Assembly (NCBI RefSeq): GCF_016859285.1
Contig: NC_053402.1
Coordinates: 25,174,556-25,238,555 of the forward strand
Source of the DNA: Xiphias gladius
Lineage: Eukaryota; Chordata; Actinopteri; Istiophoriformes; Xiphiidae
DNA length: 64,000 bases
Reading direction: 5' to 3'
This document shows, piece after piece, positions 11,790 through 21,947 of the stretch. The stretch's first letter is position 1, and the number at the start of each line of letters is the position of its first letter. The notes below the pieces were generated by a model. It was not told where the DNA came from and searched no databases. It saw only the letters and a program-made list of their open reading frames with translations. The position numbers and the translations under genes were made by a program.

Positions 11790-12455
11790 TCGTGGCCAAT
11801 CAGAGTTTATTATTCAGAAACTCCCAGCTTCCCATGTCCCCACAGGATCTCCGGAGCTCAGCCAGAGTGACCGTCGGGTTCTTGGTCACGTCTCCTACCG
11901 AGGCCCTTCTCCCGCGACTGCTCAGGTTGGCCGGGCGGCCAGGTTTAGGAAGAGTCCTGGTTGTTCCAGACCTCTTCCATTGAAGAGCAATGGAGGCCAC
12001 TTTGCTCTTGGGAACCTTCGATGCAGCAGAATTTTTTTTTTTGTAGCCTTCCTCAGATCTGTGTCTTGACACAATCCAGTCCCTGAGCTCTGCAGGCAAC
12101 TCCTTCGACCTCATGTCTTGGTTTTTGCTCTGATATGCATTGTCAGCTGTGAGGCCCCATATATACAGGCGCTTTACAGATCATGTCCAGTGATTGGATT
12201 TTACCACAGGTGGACTACAGTCAAGGTGTAGAAACACCTCAAAGATGATCCTGAGAAATGGGAGAAACCATAGCAAAGAGTCTGAAAACTTACGTCAATG
12301 TGATGTTTCGGTTTTTCCTTTTTAATAAAATTAGCTAAAAAGTTCCGTTTTTGCTTTGTAATTAATGGGTATTGAGTTTAGATCGATGATTTTAGCATCA
12401 GGCTGCAACAAAATGTGAAAAAAATTGAAGGGGTCTGAAAAAACCTTCTGAATGA
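11790..12455 (-). mobile_element. Truncated Tc1-like DNA transposon
   Basis: Reading leftward from 12114, the minus strand encodes about 100 residues of the Tc1 transposase N terminus. It has the MRSKELPAELRDWIV start, the helix-turn-helix region with GYKKK and VPKSKVASIALQWK, and the GRPANLSSRGRR linker. The rest of the transposase, including the catalytic DDE part, is missing. The sequence to the right up to about 12455 matches a Tc1 5' UTR and end (ATGTGAAAAAAATTGAAGGG). A full element would be about 1.6 kb, so this is a 5' fragment. Confidence 0.85.
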
Positions 12456-12660
12456 ACCTTTACACACATTGTAGTTGTTCGAGCCGGAACGGGACAAACA
12501 CACACTGTTGACACAAAGTTGGAAGGACACTGTTGTCTAACATATTGCATGCTGGAGCATTTAGTTTTCCCTTCACTGGACCTGAGGATCCCACACCAGG
12601 AAAAACCAAACCCAGACTAGAGTATTTTAAAGTATGTGGGCATCCACTTAGTTTTGGTTA
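12455..12660. mobile_element. Tc1/mariner-derived remnant (second element)
   Basis: The segment running from GTTGACACAAAGTTGGAAGG through GTTTTCCCTTCACTGGA resembles the untranslated end of another fish Tc1/mariner family. It ends near AAAGTATGTGGGCATCC, an end-like motif. No coding sequence remains. It abuts the Tc1 fragment on its left. Confidence 0.5.
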
Positions 12661-12769
12661 AATAGGTTACTTGAGATTACACCTTCATCTGTTTTCCAAA
12701 AAAAAAAGGACTAAAATATGTTGGTATTTCTAGCCGGTTAAAAAAAAAGACTTCCATAAAATTCATTAA

Positions 12770-13130
12770 AAATTGACTGGAGTTTGGTGGAAAGATGCCA
12801 TTTTCCAAACCAGCCTCAACACCCAGAACTGACAAAACAAAACAAAACAAAACAAAACAAAACAAAACAAAACAAAACAAAACAAAACAAAACAAAACAA
12901 AACAAAACAAAACAAAACAAAACAAAACAAAACAAAACAAAACAAAACAAAACAAAACATGTTGATAGATTTCATTTAAATTTGGTAAAAATTTAATGGA
13001 GTTTGGTGGAAAGATGCCATTATCTAAACCAGCTATTACACCCAGGACTGACTAAACAAATCAAAACATGTTGAAAGCTTTCACTTAAATATGGTAAAAG
13101 TTTAATGGAGTTTGGTGGCCAGATGCCCAT
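12770..13130 (+). repeat. Minisatellite of about 109 bp, three units, containing an (AAAAC)n array
   Basis: The block GGAGTTTGGTGG plus AGATGCC recurs at about 12779, 12999 and 13108. Units 2 and 3 are 109 bp apart, while units 1 and 2 are about 219 bp apart. The extra 110 bp is a pure AAAAC array between about 12833 and 12959. In unit 2 the same place reads ACTAAACAAATCAAAACATG, a plausible seed for the array. Confidence 0.85.
12833..12959 (+). repeat. (AAAAC)n microsatellite, about 25 copies
   Basis: An uninterrupted pentanucleotide array. The long open frames that cover it on both strands are caused by the repeat and are not genes. Confidence 0.95.
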
Positions 13131-13441
13131 TTCTGCAACAGAGCACTGTTGAACATATTTTGTTTTTATTTTTTCTTTGTATACTTGTACAGACTTTTTG
13201 CATGTGGAGGCTGTGCAGTCTGCAGGAAACCTCCACCATATGAGCCGCTGAAGACAGGTGAGGTGGCAGCAGATGTGTATTCCATGAACAGGTAGAACGT
13301 ACAGAACAGCGGCAGACGTGTGTGATGTTGGCACGAACAGACCTTATTGAGTAACACAACAGATTCTCATCAGCTTCAGAGAGAGGAAACTTGGCATCAG
13401 GTGAATAGAAACAGATGTCAGGCTTTATTGTGCTCTGCTTT

Positions 13442-13443
<2 letters not shown>

Positions 13444-13478
<35 letters not shown>
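13444..13478 (+). repeat. (GT)n microsatellite
   Basis: About 17 uninterrupted GT units in non-coding sequence. Confidence 0.95.
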
Positions 13479-13479
<1 letters not shown>

Positions 13480-14959
13480 CAGGCGAATATTAAGAAACCA
13501 GTAAATCTTCTTCAATACTTCTCTTCTTCTTTTTCTCAGACCTCCTCTGATGATCAAGTCTTAGGAATTAAACCATTAAAATCAGTTTAAATACTGAGTC
13601 GTAGCCTGAAGCAGCTTAAATCCAAAATTCATCACTGACTAAACAGAATGTGGCGTTAACTGTTTTTTTCGGATGCCGGCTGAAATGACTGATGCTGTCG
13701 TTCTTCTTGTCCTGTCTTCCACTTTTTATCAAGACAATGAGGAAATGTTATTTGTGTGTAATTTTGAATATTATTTATTTTGAATTATATATTTTGAATA
13801 TATAATTGTGAATATTGTCATAGCTCCAAAGCTCCAAACACTCAACGTGACACACGTGGAACAGTTTCAAGGTTTCAGCAGCGAACACACCTACAGAATA
13901 TTTACCTCAGAAGCTTCTAGTTTGAATTCTTAAGTGTCCCAAAAAAAGGGAGACCACCGTGTCTGCCAGGAACCAGGCTTTGCTTCGCCTGTACTCCGAC
14001 TTAACGTGAGGCCCGAGAAAAGTAGCCACAGGTAAGAATCGCCTTGACATTTTTCCTTTTATGGTGAAAATGTGCGGCAGCGGGTCTGAAACAGAGAGGA
14101 GGGCAGGCTGGAACAAAACGCAGGATTATCTGCCAGGTGTCGACTATCGGAGCAGCACAGACACAAACCGAGATGAAAAGGAAACAGAAAAACACATTTA
14201 GTGAGGAACATGTTCTACAGCAGAAAGAATCAGAGAAAAAGCAAGAAAACTGAAGATGTGGGGTAAAACGGAGAGAATCAAGGCATGCACGCAGTCCAGT
14301 ATCCTTCCTACTGCTCTAGTGTCCTTCAGGTGTGTTTTGCTTTTATTGTTTTCGGGGGGGAGTGTGTGAGAAGGCAAAGATTGTAGGTTTTAAACCTCGG
14401 GCTTTAGCATGGAAGACAGGATTTATGTTCTTAAGCTGCAGCTATGCATCAAGGCGAGCGAGCACGTTGGGAAAGGAGCAGCTCCGGTAAAAGAGACTTC
14501 TGCAGCAGCAGCAGCAGAGCAGGGGTTGACAGACAGTTTGACGAGGACCGAGCGGTGACGGCTGAGTGAATGATTGATGGTCCCATAAAGGCAGAAAGGG
14601 AGACTGAAGAACATGTACGAGACGGAGAGAAAGCTCGGGGGGACTAGAGGAAAGAATTCAGGCGGCGTCACACCCTGAGGAGGAGGAGCAGGCATCTTGA
14701 GAAGCTTTTGTATGAAGCTTCCGTCTGTGCAGACCCTACAGTTATATCCTCTGAAATACAGCCGCTCTTTGGGAACTCACTTCGGTGCAGAATTTCCACT
14801 TGCACGTTTATGTTTTGTAAACTTGTCTCAGACTGCGGTGAAACAAAGTGCCACTCGATTTGTGGTTTTTCCCGCACGCGACGTGTGTTGCCCATCACGC
14901 AGAGAATCTGCTCCAGTTTCACACCGACGTGGTGATGTCGGGTGCAGAGACGCGGGCTG

Positions 14960-15197
14960 GTGTCCATCTGCACCTCGCCTATGGTTCCATGGTAACCATA
15001 CGGGCAAACACACACATGTTCGTGGGAGTCCAGCAGCCCCTTGCACTTCCCTCCGTTCTCACAGGTATCACCGTGGCAGACGGTGACGTTTCGGGATCCA
15101 TGGACCGAGATCTTGCTCTGGGAATCGCCCCGCTTACAGTCGAAAGTCCAAAGTGGTTTTGGGACTTCAGCAGGGTCGTCTTTGTAACTGGTGTGCA
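14960..15197 (-). CDS. Candidate minus-strand exon with an EGF-like domain
   Basis: Reading leftward, the frame gives an N-glycosylation-like NVTVCHG, then Cys spacing C-x4-C-x5-C-x10-C-x-C followed by PYGYHG, the layout of an EGF-like module. The sixth Cys expected after GYHGxx is replaced by Gly, or lies in another exon. A possible donor sits after GGCGAG near 14973 (minus strand). Upstream residues (WTFDCKRG) add a further Cys. The host gene was not recognised. EGF modules are usually extracellular and disulphide-bonded. It may be a decayed exon or chance. Confidence 0.3.
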
Positions 15198-15988
15198 CCG
15201 GTGAGCTTAATCCAGGTGATGATCTCAGGTCATGTTGGCTCTGCAGGGTCCAGTTTTACCCCCTTGTCCAGAGACTCCTGCTGCTTTCATGTTTGTCAGT
15301 CCTCTCAGAAAGATGCCCGAGATCCTGAAACCTGGTCCTGACCAGGTACCAGCCCCTCCTTCTGTGGCACGTTAGCAGGTGGCCATTTTATTCCCCTGCA
15401 GAACCACTCCACGTTAAATCGGTGATTATTTCTACCAGGTTTGGTTTATAACAACATCCCCCGGCTGGTGACACCGAGGAGTCTCATCTCCGGTTTTTCT
15501 TCAGAAGTCAAATTTTCACATTTCTGTTGTAGAAGAAAATCCACTCGGTTCACGGAGACCACGGCTGCTCTCCTCTTTTAAAGAAATTCTGACTTTTCAC
15601 ATCGACAAACAAATGAGCACAACAGCCAATCAAACCGCAGCGTGGTAACAGGTAATCGGCCCCACCTGGCTGTTTTCATTACCAGAGACTGTGGACATGG
15701 ATCAGTTGATGTTGTCCCCACGTACAGACCCCTCCAGCCAAGAGCGATTAAAAGACCTTTAAAACTCTCCTATCAGACGCCGAGCTTCAACTGTAGAATA
15801 ATGATCATCAACAGCAGAATTTATCCAGAATTATATCGATTTCTGACTCCGGGCCAATAAACCCACTTTGTTCTGCTGCGGCAGAAAAGGCTTTGACCCA
15901 AATGATCCATCGCCTCCATACAAACTGTACGTGTCCTGCACATGTACGTATTCCTTAAAACCTAATGACAAATTAGAGGTGATAGGAC

Positions 15989-16128
15989 CTGGCGTAATGC
16001 GACAAAATGCAGCTGTGTAGATGGTTTTTCCCCCCAGGTCCCTCAGCAGGTCCACACAGGCCTGATAGCCACACAGCTGCCTCACTTTAATAGAAGAAGA
16101 CCCGTACCAGCTGAGGTCTGAAGTGCAT
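15989..16128 (-). CDS. Possible minus-strand Cys-containing exon, unknown function
   Basis: An open stretch of 140 bp between an acceptor-like TTACAG and a weaker donor-like CAG/GTCC on the minus strand. It encodes about 46 residues with four Cys, including LCGYQAC. It lies about 0.8 kb upstream (minus sense) of the EGF-like candidate and could belong to the same gene. No family recognised and no second line of support. Confidence 0.2.
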
Positions 16129-16275
16129 CTGTAACGACGGTAGTAAAGGTTAAGGTGATCGGTCATTTTCTGGTGTGGGCTGTTGGACGTCAGACAACAG
16201 GAGCTGTGTTAGTTAAAAACACAACCAGCCGCTGGTGGCGGGAGTCGATCAGCTGCACTCATTGTTTTAAATGTA

Positions 16276-16338
16276 AACCGCCGCCAGCACCGCCAGCACC
16301 GCCAGCACCAGCAGCACCAGCAGCACCAGCAGCACCGC
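16276..16338 (+). repeat. GCACCGCCA / GCACCAGCA tandem repeat
   Basis: Short imperfect 9-bp units with GCACC cores. The Pro/Ala-rich open frame across it is repeat-derived. Confidence 0.85.
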
Positions 16339-17129
16339 CAAGGCTCGGCTTTCATTCCTTTCATAGCTCCTCGTCCGTCACAGTGGACGAGGAGAGACGA
16401 GGGGATTAAGTATCAAGTTATACCACAGCCTCGGGTCCCAGCTTTTCCTGAAACAGATCCGCTCGACACTCTGTTTTGCGTCTGCAGCTCTGTATGGAAG
16501 ACGAGGAAGCATTTCTGCTGCTGTCACACAAAAATCTAACGCTTGTACACCGCAAAGACAAACAGGTGGATGTGAGGTGGATGAAATGCCAGAGTGCCGC
16601 AATTTGCTGCGTTGAGAAAGTTGTCTCTACTCTCTGATGTTTCACGTTCGCATTTGACATGACTGTGAGGTGTTTACTGCGGTTAGAGCTACAACACACA
16701 CCGAAGACTGGAAGCCAGAAACCTCTGAACTGACAAGACCCAGTTCGGCTGCAGGGGAGACCGGTTTTAGGTCTGAATAAGACGCATATACAGACACAGC
16801 ACTGGTTGCAGGACGTTTAATAAAACAACACCATAGTAACACATTTAAATTTAAGAAGAGCCCGATCAACCACGAACACAACTTTTCATCCTCTTTGACC
16901 TGCGTCTCATCTGCTGACCTTATTCCTTTATTTAATGTGCATAGAGGCAGCAGCAGCAGCAGCTCGTGTAAGCCCCGCCCCCCGGTATCAGGTGGGGGCG
17001 GGTCCTCTCGGTGTTACATAAGGCTGGAGCTGCAGGCGGAGGCTTCAGGGTCAGGCTGACAGGATGATGAATGGGGGGGCGAGCCGGGTTCAGAGGCAGG
17101 TTTCCCTGAGGCGGGGGGAGGAGGGTCAT

Positions 17130-17131
<2 letters not shown>

Positions 17132-17160
<29 letters not shown>
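17132..17160 (+). repeat. (GT)n microsatellite
   Basis: About 14 GT units in intergenic sequence. Confidence 0.95.
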
Positions 17161-17162
<2 letters not shown>

Positions 17163-17529
17163 GTACCAGCAGAGCGGTGAGAGCTGAAGCCAGCTGCCTG
17201 TCACTGTGTGTTCGATCACACTCCGGAGCTGCCGCTGCTCATTTGTGGGTCTGAACAGTTTCTGTACATGTTGACACTGGAGGCTCCCGCAAAACCCAGA
17301 CCTGCTGCATCGAACCAGCTCACCTCGTCTATGAACATCTGTCCAGTCACGAGTCAGGTTTCCATCCAGATGAGGCGCAAATTGTAACCAAATTTTCAGA
17401 AAATGCTCCGAAGAAAATGTGAATGAATGTGTGTTTCCATCCAACATGAAACCCTGTCTCCTAGGAAACATGTTCATGCACCACTTAACTGGCAACGTAA
17501 TGACGTTCAATGGCAACTTTTCCTTTTTT

Positions 17530-17556
17530 GAATGAATGAATGAATGAATGAATGAA
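17530..17556 (+). repeat. (GAAT)n microsatellite
   Basis: Six to seven uninterrupted GAAT units. Confidence 0.9.
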
Positions 17557-20508
17557 GTGCTACAATTATTAACAGCAGCAGAGTCGCAAGCACACGACTG
17601 TCAGACCAGAGACCAGGTCCACATCCAGACCACGATCTTTCCAGAACCTGGACCAGGTGCTGTGAGAGTCTGAACTGAACCATAAACCAGTTTAATGATG
17701 CTGGACTCGCTACAGGTGGATGTTGTTCAGCAGGATCAGAGATTTTGGTGGAAAACAGACACGCCTGTGAACATTTAGCTGATTCGTCCAGTATCAACGT
17801 GTTTGTGTCTTAAATGCAAAAATTAACAACCTTTATTTGTTCCGTTGATAGAAAACATGATGCAATTATGTCTCCTACAAAATATATTTGAAGTTGTAAA
17901 TTAGTTGTATATTGATTATGAGCTGATCAACAGCTGGTGGAGCCGATTCTCCGGTCGCCGCTGTTAAACCACCACAGAAGAAGAAGGACGCGGCGAGACG
18001 GGGTCACTGAAAGAGCTGCAGTCGAAGCTCGGACGATGGAGAACCACGTGGAGAACGTGATGGAACCGGACGTTTCTGCTGGTTCCAGGTGTTGATGTGA
18101 GGAAGGTTCCGGTCTCCTCACGGCTCCTCACAGATTCTGACGGTTTCCTCTCTTCACGCTTCACGGACGTCAGCGTTTAGTCGCTCGGGCTGATCCAACG
18201 TTTCCACCTCAGCCACTTGTAAACATTTTTCTTTTTTTTTTTTCTTTGTTTCCACTCAGGTTTTTTAATGCTCAAATTGAACAGTTGCATTGACACAGGC
18301 GAATGAAAAAACCCACCTGGTGTCTCTGAATCCGAGACAATCCCAGCGTCGGTTACCCATCACCCTTAGGACGTGAGACCGTTGGGAATGTTTGGAGCTA
18401 AAACTCGTCGAGCACGACGTCATCAAGTTCCACGCGAAGGCAACGCCGCCGATGCTTGGCGCTCCGAGCAGGTGCGAGCTGACATGAACCCGCTGCTTTG
18501 TATGTTTTAGCTCGGTGGTTCCGGTCGACTACAGTTGTTAGTAAACATATCAGGTGCAGCAGCCTTAGTGTGAAGTATGTTAGTGCCGGTCACACTTTAC
18601 GATACGTTACGCAAAACTGCGTAGTTACTAAGGAAGGCGGGAGAAAGTGAAGGGAGATCCACGACTCACCAATAACTACCTCATGACTCATTAATGCACA
18701 CTAACATCGCCTGTTCTCTGTGAACTCATCACTATCTACCTGCTGTCTGAGTCATTAGGGAACTACTGATTAACGACCCATCAGCTGTCAACCGTTGCTC
18801 AGTAACGACTTAGTAGCATCAGTAATGAACCGGGGAGCAGAGAGGAGCTGGTAACAGGGCGACACCAGAGTCTGGTCCGGTCCGGGACCCCTCGGTCCAC
18901 CTCACTGACATTGAGCACCAGTGAGCGGCGGCACGGACCCCGTTCAATTTTGAAAACCAGACCAGTATTAAGCTGATGAAAAGATGAGGTGCAACACTGA
19001 CAGAAACTCTTTTATTCACGTATCGATAAGATTCGTCTGCAGAGGAGTGTTTTCCGATTACGAATCGTGACACCACGGATCAGACCCATGGATCGACTTC
19101 CTCAGGCCGGGATTTTCTTCTGTCCAACGTGCGACTTCACCTACATTACTCTACACCAACACTCTCTCTGTCTATCCTACACTCATCCCTTAAGCTGGTC
19201 AGACACCGATTTTTACCCGAACCGGTCGACACCCACCTCAACAGGGTCCTGATCGATCAGTGATCTGGCCGTCGGGTGATCGGTTGGATTTCTGGCAGGT
19301 CGGACAGTTTGGTCGGCGGTCTGCGGTTTGATCTGATCACAGATCAGATGTACCAGCACGGCAGGAAGATTCTGAACCGAAGTCGGCTTGTTTTAACATG
19401 AGTATTTTACATGTTGTGGTTCAATTGTTGCCGGACTCAGTCTGTTGTGCTATAACAGACGGAAAAGGCTCCATATTTTTCTCTTTTCCTCTTTCTTTAG
19501 TAAAAGGAAGACGCCGCGTTTCTCTGCTTGTTGAGTCTTGTTTGAATAAAGTTTACTGGAGTTAGAAAACTGAGCGGGGGTGTCAGTGTGAGCTCCACGT
19601 CATGGTGGGGCAGTGGATCCGCACAGTGTGAACTTACAGGGCAGAAAGGAGGATTTAAACGTGTAACTGTGAGGAGATTAAAACACGATGTGTCCCTGTC
19701 CAACAAAAAAGTACATGTACAAGTAGTCACAGAAAACTACTCCTAAAAACAGCACCTACAGTACTGGGCGGAGATGCTTTGTCTGCTATGCTGCTTATAT
19801 GGGTTATGTCTTCGAGCTTTTGTTTTGGCGTCGTCCGCTCCTGACTGCATTGTGCATCAAACCTGCTGATGGTTCATTCATCATCATTCCTCCTTTCACA
19901 GGCACAGAAAATTTTCCGCTTCGTAAACAAACATGTTCGACATCCAGGTGAAATCAAACGATAACCTGCCGTGAGCATGACGGAGAAAGGACTGGGTGTT
20001 GCGCATACCTTTCGGTTTCCCCTGCAGCCTGAGAGCGGCGGCTGCAGATGCTGGGAACACGCCTGCAGCAGAATTCCACACAGCTACACCCACACCGCAC
20101 ACACACACACAAAAAACACTTGTCAGGGAAATGATTCCAACTAATTGGCTGAATTTTCTCCAGGTTGCATTTATGCATTCGGTAAATCTCCTGATGTAGC
20201 TGCCCCCGTTCGTGCCTCTCATGTAATCGCCACTATTACGTTATGACCCCTTGTGAGTCTCTTCAGCTACAACAGAAATATTCCCTCTGCTTTGCAGCAA
20301 AGGAGAATTTTATCTCACTTCACCAGATGCATCTAAAAACCGGTGACACCACACAAGTGAGCAGCTGACTGACTAGAAATGGAGAAGAGGGAGACAGGTG
20401 GACAGAAGAGACTGTAGGCAGACGGAAGTCCTTCAATCTTTGCAGCCAGATGCTGCAAATCCTTTAACCATCTATTTGGCTTAGGTTTTCCTGTGATCAG
20501 GCCTGTTT

Positions 20509-20605
20509 CTTCATAATATTGTTGTATAATCACGGGTAGATGCAAAACAGTTGACCTGAATAAACCACGTTAGCACACGTTGATCCACATGTTGACGTTT
20601 TCCCA
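20509..20605 (+). repeat. Unnamed interspersed repeat, copy 1 (second copy near 22600-22670)
   Basis: The words TATAATCA, GGTAGATGC, AACCTGA, ACCAC and CCACATGTTG occur in the same order here and at 22608-22670 in the first intron of keratin A. Identity is roughly 70 percent over 60 bp by eye. Confidence 0.5.
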
Positions 20606-20892
20606 TTTCTCCTCAGTGGAACTGAACAGAAACGCAGGAGAGTTCAGCTTTTTTCTGTGAGTTTGGTAACAGCTGTAAAAACGAGTACCGTGATCCGTCG
20701 CCAGGGTTACTGGACGCATCCAAAGCTGAGGTCAAAACGAGTTGCTGCAGACGGTGTGAAGGGTTGACAGTGAAATGCACCCTGGGAGTCGTGGTTGACC
20801 TCTCTCCTTTGTGTCCACAGGCGTCCTGCAGCATTTTACTGTTGGAGCTGCTCCAGGTTGTAAGTTTGTTACATGTTTTTTATAGAAAACTC

Positions 20893-21025
20893 TTAATCTG
20901 AAAAGTAACTAGTAACCAAAGCTGTTGGATTAATGTCGTACAAGCATAAAACAGCAACAAACTCAGACACACAAGTAAAGCACAAGTACCTTAAACTGTA
21001 CTTTGAAACAGTACTTGGGTAAGTT
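20893..21025. mobile_element. Palindromic interspersed repeat, family P (copy 1)
   Basis: Contains TAATCTGAAAAGTAACTAGTAACC and an AAGTACCTTAAACTGTACTT-like core shared with copies at about 30100, 42818, 45566, 48059 and 54765. Non-coding and MITE-like. Confidence 0.5.
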
Positions 21026-21855
21026 CTGATTAGTTTGGACGTGTCAAATCGGATCAATGCACTGACTGGCCAACGGCCGTCTGCGGAAAACAGATTGACG
21101 TTAGGTTCGGAAACACTGTCAGGGTCCATCCTCTTCTGAATCTGCTCATCCGGAGTCCAACCATTTATTTTGTCCACAGAAATGATTTAAGTTTCTCAGA
21201 ATGGACCTGACAGTGTTGTTTAGTTGAAACCCTTCACAGCATCTTTAAGTACAATAATCTCCCTCACGCTCGGTGGCTCATAGAAATCCTTCATGCCAAG
21301 TGAGCATGTCCAGAATTTTGCACCTTGGATTCTCTGATTGTTCTCATCAAAATGTAATCAGCCTCTTCGGCCTCTGCTTATTGTCGGCTCTGTTTACTCA
21401 AGATTAGGTAGCTGACAGAGGTTCATCCTAATCACACAAGTGGTTTTGTCTTTAAACCGGTCTGGCTCCTGCTTCACAAGGAGCTGCCGCGCTGCCAGCA
21501 TCCATCCATCACTGCGCTCATTAACATGACATTGTGGTTGTTCTGGTGAAGGTCACCCACTCTTCTACAGCTGCTGATTGATTGGACATGACTTTTTTCA
21601 TGCTGGGGTAAACTCTAAACCAGTGGTTCAAAATAAATGTCATCCAGGTCCGAACTTGCCCAAACCTTTTGATGCTTTTGAAGTGAAGTGAGAGGTGGTG
21701 TGAGGATCCCTCTGCGTGCGAATCAACGGGCGTTTTACACGGGTGGCTTCCACAGACACACCCCTATATTGTTTCGAGACTGGCACATCTCCTCCCAGGT
21801 TTGGCACCAGCTCTCCATCCTTCTCCTCCACCCACCCCGCGAACTCATCTGGCGC

Positions 21856-21863
21856 TATAAAAA
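21856..21863 (+). promoter_or_regulatory. TATA box of keratin A
   Basis: TATAAAAA lies 92 bp upstream of the start codon at 21948. It sits in a 250-bp stretch with keratin-like 5' UTR composition (CT-rich, AGCAGAAACACAGCC). The position fits a TATA-driven epithelial keratin promoter with a short 5' UTR. Confidence 0.8.
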
Positions 21864-21947
21864 TCTGCCTCTCTCTCTGAGCTCTCCACTTTCTCCTCTC
21901 CAGCTGAAGCAGAAACACAGCCTCCTTTACCCTCAACACCAAACACA

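Larger units (their letters stand above)
17560..21850. other. Intergenic stretch before keratin A, no supported gene
   Basis: Short open frames only. The segment 18600-18835 is a degenerate series of ACTCATTA- and AACTAC-like words that resembles an interspersed repeat. Copies of other repeats are listed separately. A minus-strand frame at 20333-20545 looks coding-like in composition (QQYYEETGLITGKPK), but it has no splice support or recognised family. Confidence 0.45.

Noticed and set aside
12677-12996. Open frames on both strands with Cys-Phe-Val-Leu or Lys-Thr-Asn repeats
   Set aside because: Produced entirely by the AAAAC microsatellite.
13102-13557. 151-codon minus-strand frame
   Set aside because: It crosses the GT microsatellite (His-Thr run) and part of the minisatellite, with no recognisable domain.
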